NCBI GenBank assembly: GCA_963702535.1
Contig: CAVPDG010000016.1
Coordinates: 248,001-312,000 of the forward strand
Source: CAVPDG01 sp963702535
Lineage (GTDB): Bacteria; Chloroflexota; Anaerolineae; Anaerolineales; UBA4823
DNA: 64,000 bases
Reading direction: 5' to 3'
In this document: piece after piece, positions 1 through 7,774 of the stretch
How positions within the stretch are numbered: the first letter of the stretch is position 1
Layout of the letters: the number at the start of each line of letters is the position of its first letter
Position numbers and translations under genes: made by a program
The notes under the pieces: model-generated
What the model saw: the letters and a program-made list of their open reading frames with translations, nothing else
Databases searched by the model: none
What the model was told of the DNA's origin: nothing

Positions 1-162
1 CGGTGTTTGATTACTGTAAAACCTTCTCGGCGGGTGTCATCTGCTGTCGCAGCTCTTTGGCGCGCTGCCGGGTTTTATTGAAGCTCTGGTTTCCTGGCAT
101 AATCCAGCTCCGTGCCTCAATTATCGCGCCGATTTGTGAAAGTTGAGCCTAGTAGATGCATT

Positions 163-194
163 CCTCCCTCTCCCCGATCTTTGGGAGAGGGAGG
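163..194. repeat. GC-rich inverted repeat (hairpin)
   Basis: Twelve-base arms (163-174 and 183-194) of the form CCTCCCTCTCCC / GGGAGAGGGAGG flank an 8-base loop, followed by a G-rich stretch to about 210. It sits exactly where homology of the RHS remnant to its paralogue ends. It resembles short dispersed intergenic hairpins seen in many bacterial genomes and may have truncated the RHS fragment. Confidence 0.55.
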
Positions 195-213
195 GCAGGG
201 TGGGTGAGGGCAG

Positions 214-317
214 CCCCGTCCACGACGCGCATGGCAACGCGGCTAGAGCCAGCATAGAAATAACGGCGCAAGGTGGTTATCAGAGCTTGTGTCTCGTACT
301 CGGTGTGGTTGCCGATG
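214..317. repeat. Direct repeat copy 1 (RHS core segment)
   Basis: About 104 bases here align without gaps to 5154-5257 with roughly 90% identity by eye. Both copies encode the same RHS-core stretch on the minus strand. This is a plausible substrate for the homologous recombination that shuffles RHS tips. Confidence 0.75.
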
Positions 318-376
318 TAGTTGGTGGTGGTAGTGTTAGCGGGCTGGGGCATCGCGACGCCCCTCATGATCTCGGT

Positions 377-1405
377 TTATCTTTCAGGTGTTGGCCACAG
401 GCTGGCAGGTGTTACCAGACATTCATCGGTTTGTTGACGAAATGTATTGTAGAAATCGTCAATGCTCAGCGATGTGACTTCCTCAATCGGCTTGTGATAA
501 GCCATCTGGCCTGGCTTATCTGTAGTAAGAGCTAGCTGCTGATAGAAAGCATTGGCATCTCCGGGAGGAAATAAATCCATCTCAATATTTGCATTTTGCA
601 TGCAACCTTCCACGTTTTTTCCAACGACGCGCATCTCGGTGGTGTATTTTACAATAATTCCTTGCTCCGGATACAGAAGAATGAGCGAAAAAAGCCCGGG
701 CATGCCTCGCCGCGTCGGAAATTCACTCAAGGTGCTCAGCAGTACTGAGTCTGGGACGACCCTGGTTGGCGAGAACTTGATGTAGAGAATAGAAGTCCAG
801 GCGTTCCCCAAAATCGGTGGAGTCAAAGATGTCTTCATAACCATTCTCGTCTTTCAATGTTTTAACGCTTGTGCCTGAAAACTCGTGCTAAAAACTGTTC
901 CTTGATCGGCCAGGTAGGCCACAAATATGGATAACAATAGGTCATTTTCCATTGGATCGTTTATCGATATGTTCCCTATATCGGGTTGGAGAACGTTGAA
1001 ATTAGTCAAGCCCCCCATCGGTGAAAGAATCATATTTGCTTCCTGACTCGTCGTTGCGCCGGGACTAATTCCCCAAAGACAAGGCAAATGGCAATACCCG
1101 TTATTCACCAGCAGATCGTTTAACATGGCGCGAGCATCTTCGACAGCGAGAGTGGGAATACTGCTACTTGTAGCTGTAAACCCGGGTGTAGGTATGTATG
1201 GTTGCGTTGCAATTGGAATAGGTGTACTCGGTTTTGTTAGTATTGGGCTTATAACGGTTCGAGTAGCTGTGTATTTTTTGGTAGAGTTGGCAAGAGTTGT
1301 GGTCGCCGGAGTGGTTGCTTCTGAATTCCCTTGCTTTCCACAACCACTGGACAACAAAATAACCACTAATAAACCGAAAAGAAACACGAGTTGATGAAGT
1401 TTCAT
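377..1405 (-). pseudogene. Lipoprotein split by an in-frame TGA; possible partner of the RHS tip upstream
   Basis: The first part (1405-854) starts with a lipoprotein signal: MKLH, a hydrophobic stretch, then a lipobox ending LLSSGC, with Cys about residue 22. A Thr/Pro/Ser-rich linker follows, then a domain with CHLPCLWGISPG. A TGA at 854-856 stops this part, but the same frame continues as 844-377, which carries LFSLILLYPEQGIIVKYTTE. Such CxLPCxWGI...LYPEQG halves occur together in conserved lipoproteins I recall from Chloroflexota, so I read one gene of about 340 codons carrying a nonsense codon. It starts 35 bases after the RHS metallopeptidase tip, the position where immunity genes usually sit. 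Immunity is inference only. The TGA may also be a sequencing error. Confidence 0.5.
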
Positions 1406-1440
1406 ATCGGTTATCTATTCTCCTCTGCAGGGAATAGTCA

Positions 1441-2163
1441 TTATGGCATCTGGCTGTTCATCCACTCTTGCGCATCAATAACATCAGGTGCGTTTCTTGG
1501 AGTGGTATTCCATGCATTGTATGTCCAGGCGATGAACATATCCGCAAAAGTTTCCGAAGGTGATCTTTCAGTGTTCTGCTGCCAGTCTAAGCGACCAGCT
1601 TCATTAGGGCGGAGTATATCGTCTCGTTTTTCAACATATTGATTAGGTGTATTTATTCCCCCGGCCGCTTGACTATAGGCATGTCCAAACTCGTGAACCG
1701 CGTTTTTTACTCCATAACTATCAATACTCAGTGATGCAAACACAATATGTGAACTGCTAACTGTGAAACCACCACCAGCAGCACATTGGGTTGCAAAATT
1801 ATCCTTGCATGCTGGATTAGCATTCTGTTCGGGGGTTCTCATCCTGTCATCTTTCTCGTTCCACTCAATAGTTACATTCTTATATACCTGGGTGAAAGCC
1901 TGTGAAAACGAGGAACCGGATTGCTTTTTCGCAAGCGCCATACCGATATCAAATGCAGCCTGCCGAACTTGGCCTCTAGTTTTTGCTGTCCAACCATCTC
2001 CGGTAAATGTAAGACCGAAACGATCATCAAAAGTTTGATATTTTTTGGGCGCATTTCGTGAGCACTCTGAATCCGAGTTGTTATATGCACAGGCAGATGT
2101 ATGGCCCGTAGGATCAACAAACCGGATAGGAGTACCCAGAACAAGAAACACCCAACGAGTCAC
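1441..2163 (-). CDS. RHS C-terminal tip with HExxH metallopeptidase-like domain (disrupted gene)
   Basis: The protein begins with the conserved end of an RHS core, PIRFVDPTGH (the first codons come from the inserted element), followed by about 220 residues of tip domain. The tip contains VHEFGHAY, a zinc-binding HExxH motif, and further on SETFADMF, whose Glu is a good third ligand. This is the pattern of a zinc metallopeptidase and suggests a proteolytic polymorphic-toxin tip. The RHS core that should precede it lies at 4834-5289, on the other side of the recombinase element at 2131-4851. Without that element the two pieces join in frame. The small lipoprotein locus follows immediately. Toxin activity is inferred from architecture. 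Base composition is clearly more AT-rich than the bulk of the window. Confidence 0.65.
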   Translation of the reverse strand: MTRWVFLVLGTPIRFVDPTGHTSACAYNNSDSECSRNAPKKYQTFDDRFGLTFTGDGWTAKTRGQVRQAAFDIGMALAKKQSGSSFSQAFTQVYKNVTIEWNEKDDRMRTPEQNANPACKDNFATQCAAGGGFTVSSSHIVFASLSIDSYGVKNAVHEFGHAYSQAAGGINTPNQYVEKRDDILRPNEAGRLDWQQNTERSPSETFADMFIAWTYNAWNTTPRNAPDVIDAQEWMNSQMP

Positions 2164-2174
2164 AGGATAGCGGA

Positions 2175-2642
2175 TTGATCCGAGTGACTCATCCCCATCA
2201 TCCCTTGTACAATCAAGTTATTAAGGTTCTGCGCCGGGCGGGCAACCCGGCTTACCCCGAGCCCTGTTACCTGATCGAGCTGCCCGATCAAACCCGAGCC
2301 GAGCTGCCCTGTTCCTGGGCAATCCCGGCCGTTCCAGGGGAATGCTCACTGCTCTGTTCCACACCGGCGCCGGAACTGTGGGCTGGGGTCGTCGAATACC
2401 TGGCCCTAGCCCATCTGGTTCAAGCCATATTGGCTCCGGCCATGGAGGAAAAGGTTAATGAGCGTCTCTCCTTTGATTGTACATCCAAACCCGCCCGAAC
2501 AGAACAGTCCAGCGCCACCTTGGGAACAGTTCCCGGCGGAATGCCAGGTCGAGCTGATCCAGGCGCTGGCTGCTCTCCTGCTGCATCTACCCCAGCTTCA
2601 GGCTCTGCAGGAGGAAATGGTTGTGCCAGGAGCGGACAATGA
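2175..2642 (+). CDS. Recombinase-associated small protein (DUF5372-like)
   Basis: The first gene of the element probably starts at a TTG and opens with IRVTHPHHPLYNQ. A VTHP-HPL-G-Q-type opening followed by a short beta-rich domain is typical of small proteins found just upstream of serine recombinases, which I associate with DUF5372. The convincing part is roughly residues 1-95. Beyond about position 2455 the frame overlaps the next small gene and becomes low-complexity, so the true stop, or a missing base, probably lies near 2455-2460. Its biochemical role is unknown; it may help recombinase expression or DNA binding. Confidence 0.5.
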   Translation: MIRVTHPHHPLYNQVIKVLRRAGNPAYPEPCYLIELPDQTRAELPCSWAIPAVPGECSLLCSTPAPELWAGVVEYLALAHLVQAILAPAMEEKVNERLSFDCTSKPARTEQSSATLGTVPGGMPGRADPGAGCSPAASTPASGSAGGNGCARSGQ

Positions 2643-2655
2643 ACCCCGGCAGTAA
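2458..2655 (+). CDS. Small recombinase-operon protein
   Basis: This 65-residue frame has a strong ribosome-binding site (GGAGGAAAAGG, about 5 bases before the ATG) and overlaps the recombinase start at 2639 by 17 bases, a translational-coupling arrangement. The sequence centres on PPWEQFPAECQVELIQALAA, an amphipathic helical stretch that I recall between the VTHP gene and the recombinase in similar modules. No catalytic motif is visible and the function is unknown. Confidence 0.45.
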   Translation: MSVSPLIVHPNPPEQNSPAPPWEQFPAECQVELIQALAALLLHLPQLQALQEEMVVPGADNEPRQ

Positions 2656-4827
2656 GATCAGTCCTGAGCACCTGCAACGCAGTGCGTGTGTGTATATTCG
2701 CCAATCTTCGCCGCGCCAGGTAGAAGAAAACCTGGAGAGCCAGGATTTGCAGTACCAGTTGGTGCACCGGGCTCTCAGCCTGGGCTGGGCGGAAGGGAAC
2801 ATCCAGATCATCGACGATGACCTGGGGAAAAGCGCCATCACCACTGTTGGTCGCAGCGGGTTCCAGAGCCTGGTAGCGGCCGTCGGCTTGGGACAGATGG
2901 GGCTGATCCTGGTCACGGATGTCTCGCGCCTGGCGCGCAACTGCACCGACTGGTTTAGCTTGCTTGATCTGGCCTCGTTGCGCGGCTGCCTGATCAGCGA
3001 TACGGGCGGCATCTATGATCCGCGCAACTACGACGACCGCCTGCTGCTGGGACTGAAGGGCACCTTTGCCGAAGCCCAATGGTATTCCTTGCGCAGCCAA
3101 CTGGGCGCTGCAAAGTTCAACAAGGCCAAACGCGGCGACCTGCACCTGCGCTTGCCGGTGGGGCTGGTGCGCATCGCCGACGACCGGGTGGCGCTGCACC
3201 CCGACCAGCAGGTGCAGTCCACCCTCCAGTATATTTTCAGCGAGTTTGAGCGCCTGGGCAGCGCTCACAAGCTTCTGAGAGCCTTGCGCGACCAGGGGCT
3301 GCGAGTGCCACGGCGGATCGGTTCTTCCTGGGATGCGGAGGTGCGTTGGGTTCGCCCGGCTTTTTCCGCCATTTACGCTTTCCTGAAGAACCCGGCCTAT
3401 GCTGGGGCGTATGCCTATGGCAAGACCCGGCGCACTCGCCTGCCTGGAGAAGTCCACCAGGTAATCACTCGCCCCATCCCCCTGGAAGAATGGTCGGTGC
3501 TGCGCCTGCAGGCTTTCCCTGGCTATATCTCCTGGGATACCTACCTGCATAACCAGCAGCTCCTGGCTCAAAATGCGGCTGGCATGCAGTGGCAGCGCGG
3601 CGTTCCTCGAGAGGGACTGGCTATCTTGCAGGGCATCGCCATCTGTGGGCGCTGCGGGCGTCGCCTGCACGTTCACTATACCCATGCAACCGCCTATGTC
3701 TGCGACCACGCCACTGTCCAGTACGCCGACAAACGCTGTCAGACTTTCACCAGCGCCTACATTGACCCATTCATCGAAGAGCTCTTTCTGCAAGCCGTTC
3801 AACCTGCCCAACTGCAGGCGGCCCTGGCCGCCCTCGACCAGATTGAAGCGCTCCGTCATTCCCTGTTGATCCAATGGCGCCAGCGCCTGGAGCGGGTGCG
3901 CTACCAGGTTGAATTGGCCCAGCGCCGCTACCAGCGCGTGGATCCGGAGAACCGTCTGGTGGCGGCTTCTCTGGAGCAGGATTGGGAAAACTGCCTGCGC
4001 CAACAGGCAGCCCTGGAAATGGATTGGAACCAGGCGCAGTCCCGTCAGTTGCAGCCTCTCTCCGCAGACGACCGCCAGACAATCCTTACCCTGGCTGCCA
4101 ACCTGCCCGACTTGTGGAAAAAGGCCAGCCCGGCCGACCGCAAGCGCTTGCTGCGCTGCCTGATCGAAGATGTGACCCTGGACAGCTTCTCTCGCCCGGG
4201 TTTCAGCCGTCTGCTGGTGCGCTGGAAGACTGGCGCCACCACCACCCTGGAGGTCCCTCGTCCACCCCACGGCACACCCCCCGCCAAACACATTGCCAAC
4301 CGCCTGCGCCAGCTTGCCCAACACCACCCTGACGACCAGATCGCCGAGCTCTTGAATGCAGAAGGCTTCCCCACCGCTACCGGCTTGCCCTGGACCCTCG
4401 AGCGGGTGCGCGCCGTGCGCCGCAAACACAAGACCCCTACTGCCTGCCCAATTGGAACCCCGCTCCCTGGCCCGCGGGCGATGGCCTGGTCAAGTCCGGC
4501 GAAGTCGCCCACCGCCTGGGCGTTAACCCTTCAATGATCTCCTCCTGGTTCCGCCAAGGCCTGCTCAGCGGTCACCAGCGTATCCCCGGCGGCTGGTTGT
4601 GGGTCCGCCTCACGCCTCATGACCTGTCCCGCTTGGATGGCTCGGCTGTCTGGCAGCCGGAACTGATCCCTTTGGCTGACGCTCCCATAATCCTGGGGAT
4701 GACAGATGGCGAGCTGCGTGATACTATTCGTTTGGGCCGACTAACCCCTTATCGCCTACACCACCAGGGCGCCTGGCGTTGGTACGTGCTCCCCGCTCAA
4801 ACCAACCCTCTAGCTTATGATCCCTAA
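2639..4827 (+). CDS. Large serine recombinase with C-terminal HTH (frameshifted)
   Basis: Site-specific recombinase. The N-terminal resolvase fold has VYIRQSSPRQ (probable nucleophile Ser23), then VTDVSRLARN. A recombinase DNA-binding domain follows, and a zinc ribbon CGRCGRRLHV...YVCDH lies near residue 345. A coiled-coil-like segment and a C-terminal MerR-like helix-turn-helix (GEVAHRLGVNPSMISSWFRQ) complete it. The HTH lies in another frame (4534-4827). One missing G near 4476, in a CGCGGGCG run, would give GPRGDGLVKSGEVAHRLG and rejoin the two. I chose ATG 2639 because AGGAG precedes it by about 6 bases; an upstream ATG at 2621 lacks a ribosome-binding site. It presumably catalysed insertion of the 2131-4851 element. 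Confidence 0.85.
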
Positions 4828-4833
4828 GGTGCA

Positions 4834-5289
4834 TTATGTCTGATTTACTGGGTTATTCCGGACATAAACGTAGCGATCCAGGTCGGTTGGATTTCCCGGA
4901 TCCGGTATAATGTTGTCAGGCTGGATCCAGCGGTTAAGATAAGGGTCGTACCACCTAGCCCCATAGAAGTAAATGGAGAGCTGGCTTTGCCTCTGCCCGG
5001 TGTACCGGTACGTGGTAGGTGTGGTACCTGAGGCGTACCTTTGCTCTCCCCACGCCTTGAAACGCAATTCGGCGGTCTTGGTTCCATTCGCATCGGCGGT
5101 GATGGCGGTGGAGCCTAAATGGTCGTTGAGCAGCCAGTAGGTGGGGTTGGTCGCCCCGTCCACGACGCGCATGGCGACGCGGGTTGAACCGGCGTAGAAA
5201 TAGCGGCGCAGTGTGGTTATCAAAGCTTGCGTCTCGTACTCGGTGTGGTTGCCGATGGAATACGTGATGGCATTCGCTGGGTGATGCAT
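4834..5289 (-). pseudogene. RHS core fragment, separated from its tip by the recombinase element
   Basis: About 150 residues of RHS core: YIGNHTEYETQ, YWLLNDHLGSTAITADANG, YRYTGQRQS, LYFYGARWYDPYLNRWIQPD-type repeats (written from the fragment) and finally DLDRYVYVRNN, where the element begins. The last codons (PVNQT, stop) belong to the element. The continuation, PIRFVDPTGH plus the metallopeptidase tip, is at 2163-1441. The fragment lacks the large shell and any secretion signal, so it looks like a displaced tip cassette with only the 3' end of the core, the usual form of orphan rhs tips. Confidence 0.75.
5154..5257. repeat. Direct repeat copy 2 (RHS core segment)
   Basis: Partner of 214-317. 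It is collinear and ungapped over 104 bases, with most differences at third codon positions of the minus-strand RHS frame, so the shared protein segment has been kept under selection or copied recently. Confidence 0.75.
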
Positions 5290-5417
5290 CGGGGTGCACC
5301 CTAAGAGCTGAAACTCTCGTAATCGGGCAGAGATTGGGCAATCCTTAGGGTAAAGTTGCCTATAAGGACGATCTTAACATGTGTATGGAACTTAGCGCAT
5401 CGTAATATGGTGTAGTG

Positions 5418-5666
5418 CTAACTCTTGTTTTCCTGTGGTTTCTTGTCAAACCTACGGTTAACCCACCGATTGAGGTAACGGTAAATCGTTAGAGATATGA
5501 ATATACCAATACTTATAATGATTAAATCCCAAAGAATTGGTGGCATGGAAAATGGCAATCTATTAACCAGGGCTTTCTCTAGATGATTAAGCGCGTATAT
5601 CAATCCTGGACCAAATATAAAAATCAGGAACACAGTAATAATACCTTGGCATGCGGGTTTGTCCAT
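5418..5666 (-). CDS. Small two-helix membrane protein; candidate immunity protein
   Basis: An 82-residue protein with two hydrophobic segments, one near residues 9-27 (ITVFLIFIFGPGLIYAL) and one near 43-62 (ILWDLIIISIGIFISLTIY), and a basic C-terminus (RRFDKKPQENKS). It lies about 50 bases downstream of the RHS tip gene at 5718-6602 on the same strand and before the next RHS piece. That is the slot an immunity gene would take. I do not recognise the family. Immunity is proposed from position and membrane topology only. Confidence 0.45.
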   Translation of the reverse strand: MDKPACQGIITVFLIFIFGPGLIYALNHLEKALVNRLPFSMPPILWDLIIISIGIFISLTIYRYLNRWVNRRFDKKPQENKS

Positions 5667-5717
5667 AACCTTAGCTCCTGGGAGAATGCGAGTAAATACC
5701 AGACTTGAGAGTTAATA

Positions 5718-6602
5718 TTATGGTCCAACATGCGGAATTGGACCGACAGGTAACTGCTGGTAGTATGCGCCGGTGCTGATTGGCTGTCCACCCCGAAATG
5801 TGTATTGATAACCCCATCTTGCTGAGGAAGAATATGTTCCGATTGTCAATTCTAGGTCGCCAATAGACAAGCCAGGTAATTCCGAGACTCGTCGGGAAAG
5901 CCAATTCGCAACCGTACTTGCAAGAATACCAACTAAAGGATTATAGATGGCTGTTACAGCCCCTACCATTGCCCCGATTCCCATGTTCCGGTCATCCACA
6001 TCTTCTGCTGTAACAACATGTGGAAAGTATCCAATATCTCCAATAGTCGCTCGTACGTCGATACCATTTCCGCCGTTGATGAATCTCATTACACCAATAC
6101 CCTTACCTTTGTTTGAAAACACATTGTTCAAATCTCCAAATCCGGTCCATTCCGGATTCAGCCCTGGCTGGGCAATGGATGCAATTCCTCCCAACACATC
6201 CTCGCCCTTACCGAAAAATTGAAAATGCTCAATACCGCCATTGCCTAATCTCGTCAGAATATCCCCGGATTGCGACTTATGAAGTAGATTTATCCAGGAC
6301 TTATCGGTTCGCCATTTTTCCCAATACTTGCCCCATTTTTCTTTGTATTGACCCTTCAGGTAATTCTTTATCGCCTCTTTTGAGAAATGACCAGTAGGAT
6401 CAACTAGTCTTACGGGATCCGAACGAACGTATTGATAACGATCCCAGTCAAGTATGTTTTGAAGATCAGGGATGATACTGTCGGGCGACAGGAATCGGGA
6501 TAAATTGGGGATCATTATCCGCATCCTGGCCGCGGTGATACCCGGCTCATTCCACAACAAGGCATTGTCTTGGGTGGAGAAAACCGTTTTATTTGATCGC
6601 AA
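5718..6602 (-). CDS. Orphan RHS tip protein with unknown C-terminal domain
   Basis: Residues about 30-75 are the end of an RHS core (NLSRFLSPDSIIPDL, then DWDRYQYVRSDPVRLVDPTGH). Some 220 residues of novel tip follow. The tip begins with a charged, Trp/Lys-rich stretch (YKEKWGKYWEKW), then a Gly-rich middle, and has a mildly hydrophobic segment (MGIGAMVGAVTAIYNPLVG) that could insert in a membrane. No known nuclease or protease motif is visible. The short N-terminus shows it is a displaced cassette without its own core or signal. A small membrane protein follows as possible immunity partner. Low GC compared with the rest of the window. Confidence 0.5.
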   Translation of the reverse strand: MRSNKTVFSTQDNALLWNEPGITAARMRIMIPNLSRFLSPDSIIPDLQNILDWDRYQYVRSDPVRLVDPTGHFSKEAIKNYLKGQYKEKWGKYWEKWRTDKSWINLLHKSQSGDILTRLGNGGIEHFQFFGKGEDVLGGIASIAQPGLNPEWTGFGDLNNVFSNKGKGIGVMRFINGGNGIDVRATIGDIGYFPHVVTAEDVDDRNMGIGAMVGAVTAIYNPLVGILASTVANWLSRRVSELPGLSIGDLELTIGTYSSSARWGYQYTFRGGQPISTGAYYQQLPVGPIPHVGP

Positions 6603-6635
6603 TATCGCATTAAGATAGCTGCCCTTTGCATATCC

Positions 6636-6670
6636 GCACTGGTTGTTAGGATAATCCTAACAACCAGTGC
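6636..6670. terminator. Perfect 17-bp inverted repeat after cydB
   Basis: Arms GCACTGGTTGTTAGGAT (6636-6652) and its exact complement (6654-6670) are separated by one base. It lies 50 bases after the cydB stop and before the RHS island, so it probably ends cydAB transcription. There is no T-tract, so a classical rho-independent terminator is not certain. Confidence 0.5.
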
Positions 6671-6721
6671 ACATATTACAGCTATTTCGGGAAAACTTCA
6701 AGGATTTATGGAACAAGCTTA

Positions 6722-7756
6722 TCAATACGTCAGCGTCTCGGGCTTGGCTTCGATGCGCTTGCGGAAGACCCAGTAGCTCCAGCCCTGGTAGACCAGGACG
6801 ATGGGCACGAAGATCAGCGCCACGATGGTCATGATGGTCAGGGTGTAGGGGGAGGAGGAGGCGTTGTAGATGGTCAGGCTCCAGGCGGGGTTGAGGCTGG
6901 AGATCATGACGCGCGGATACATGATCAGGAACATGGTTACCAGGGCAAAGGCGATGCTGATGGCGGTGGTGATGAACGCCCAGCCCTCGCGCTTGCGGCG
7001 CAGGAAATAGCCGGTGAGCAGGATGGCGACCATGCCGGTGATGGGCACCACGCCCGGATTGACGCCCAGGCGGGCGTACATATCCGTCGCCAGGTAGGTG
7101 GCAACCAGGAGCGCCAGGAGCACCAGCACCGTGACCAGCCACATACGCCCGGCGACGCGGCGGGCTTTCTCCTGCAGCTCGCCGGTGGTCTTGAGGCCGA
7201 GGAAGACAGCGCCGTAGAGGATGAAGACCACCACGGTGGAGATACCCGCCAGCAGGGCGTAGGGATTGAGCAGGAAGAAAAAGCCGCCGACGTAGTTCAT
7301 GCTGGCGTCGATGGGCACGCCGCGCACCAGGTTGCCAAAAGCCACGCCCAGGAGCAGGGCGGGCAGCAGGCTGCCGGCGAAGATGCACCAATCCCACAGG
7401 CTGCGCCATTTGGGGTTGGCGTCCTTGCTGCGGTATTCGAACGCCACGCCACGCACGATGAGCGCCAGCAGGAGCAGAAAGAGCGCCAGGTAGAAGCCGC
7501 TGAACAGGGTGGCGTACCATTCGGGAAAGGCGGCAAAGGTAGCCCCGCCGGCGGTGAGCAACCAGACCTCGTTGCCGTCCCAGTGCGGTCCGATGGTGTT
7601 GATGATCACGCGGCGCTTCAGGTCGACCTTCTGCGGGTCCGCGTCTTTGCTCAGGAAAGGCTGCAGCATGCCCACGCCGAAATCGAAGCCTTCCAGGACG
7701 AAGAAGCCGATGTAGAGCACGGCTACCAGGATAAACCAGAGTGTGTTGAGTGTCAT
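6722..7756 (-). CDS. cydB: Cytochrome bd oxidase subunit II
   Basis: Inner-membrane subunit of the cytochrome bd quinol:O2 oxidoreductase, which passes electrons from quinol to oxygen without pumping protons. The 344-residue, highly hydrophobic protein opens with LWFILVAVLYIGFFVLEGFD. It carries NTIGPHWDGNEVWLL and GVAFEYR, the diagnostic CydB motifs, with eight to nine helices. Length is normal for the family. It starts 18 bases after the cydA stop with GGAGG about 7 bases upstream, so the two are co-transcribed from a promoter before cydA. The presence of bd oxidase suggests growth at low oxygen or oxygen detoxification. Confidence 0.95.
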   Translation of the reverse strand: MTLNTLWFILVAVLYIGFFVLEGFDFGVGMLQPFLSKDADPQKVDLKRRVIINTIGPHWDGNEVWLLTAGGATFAAFPEWYATLFSGFYLALFLLLLALIVRGVAFEYRSKDANPKWRSLWDWCIFAGSLLPALLLGVAFGNLVRGVPIDASMNYVGGFFFLLNPYALLAGISTVVVFILYGAVFLGLKTTGELQEKARRVAGRMWLVTVLVLLALLVATYLATDMYARLGVNPGVVPITGMVAILLTGYFLRRKREGWAFITTAISIAFALVTMFLIMYPRVMISSLNPAWSLTIYNASSSPYTLTIMTIVALIFVPIVLVYQGWSYWVFRKRIEAKPETLTY

Positions 7757-7774
7757 CCTATACCTCCGCTCGCC

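Larger units (their letters stand above)
149..367 (-). pseudogene. Truncated RHS-core remnant
   Basis: The reading frame encodes about 72 residues. It matches the RHS-core fragment at 4834-5289 almost residue for residue from YIGNHTEYETQALITTLRRY to VAMRVVDGA, then runs into unrelated sequence that includes the hairpin at 163-194. Only a short part of an RHS core remains. The downstream half (NDHLGS, RYTGQ, DPTGH) is missing, so I read it as a dead fragment or a recombination scar from an RHS tip array that may continue beyond the left edge. It lies downstream, on the same strand, of the lipoprotein locus at 377-1405. The confidence applies to the homology, not to any function. Confidence 0.6.
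2131..4851 (+). mobile_element. Serine-recombinase element inserted in an RHS gene
   Basis: The element is about 2.72 kb and GC-rich against an AT-rich flank. It holds three co-directional reading frames ending with a large serine recombinase. The left junction reads ATA-GG-AGTACCC (GG at 2129-2130) and the right junction TTTACT-GG-GTTATT (GG at 4850-4851). Joining the outer flanks through one GG gives ATA-GG-GTT, which restores the minus-strand codons for RYVYVRNNPIRFVDPTGH. A shared central dinucleotide is the hallmark of serine-integrase crossover. The boundaries are therefore deduced from the restored frame, not from terminal repeats. The frameshift in the recombinase would leave the element inactive unless it is a sequencing error. 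Confidence 0.75.

Noticed and set aside
377..844. A separate 155-residue gene
   Set aside because: It continues the lipoprotein frame after a single TGA and carries the second half of the same conserved family, so I joined the two.
2420..4429. A 669-codon open frame on the minus strand
   Set aside because: It is antisense to the serine recombinase, which has clear catalytic and zinc motifs. The antisense product is low-complexity and matches nothing I know; it is a GC-rich shadow frame.
6636..6670. The palindrome as an attachment or recombination site of the RHS island
   Set aside because: The same kind of perfect palindrome follows other genes far from any mobile element, which fits a transcription-end role better.
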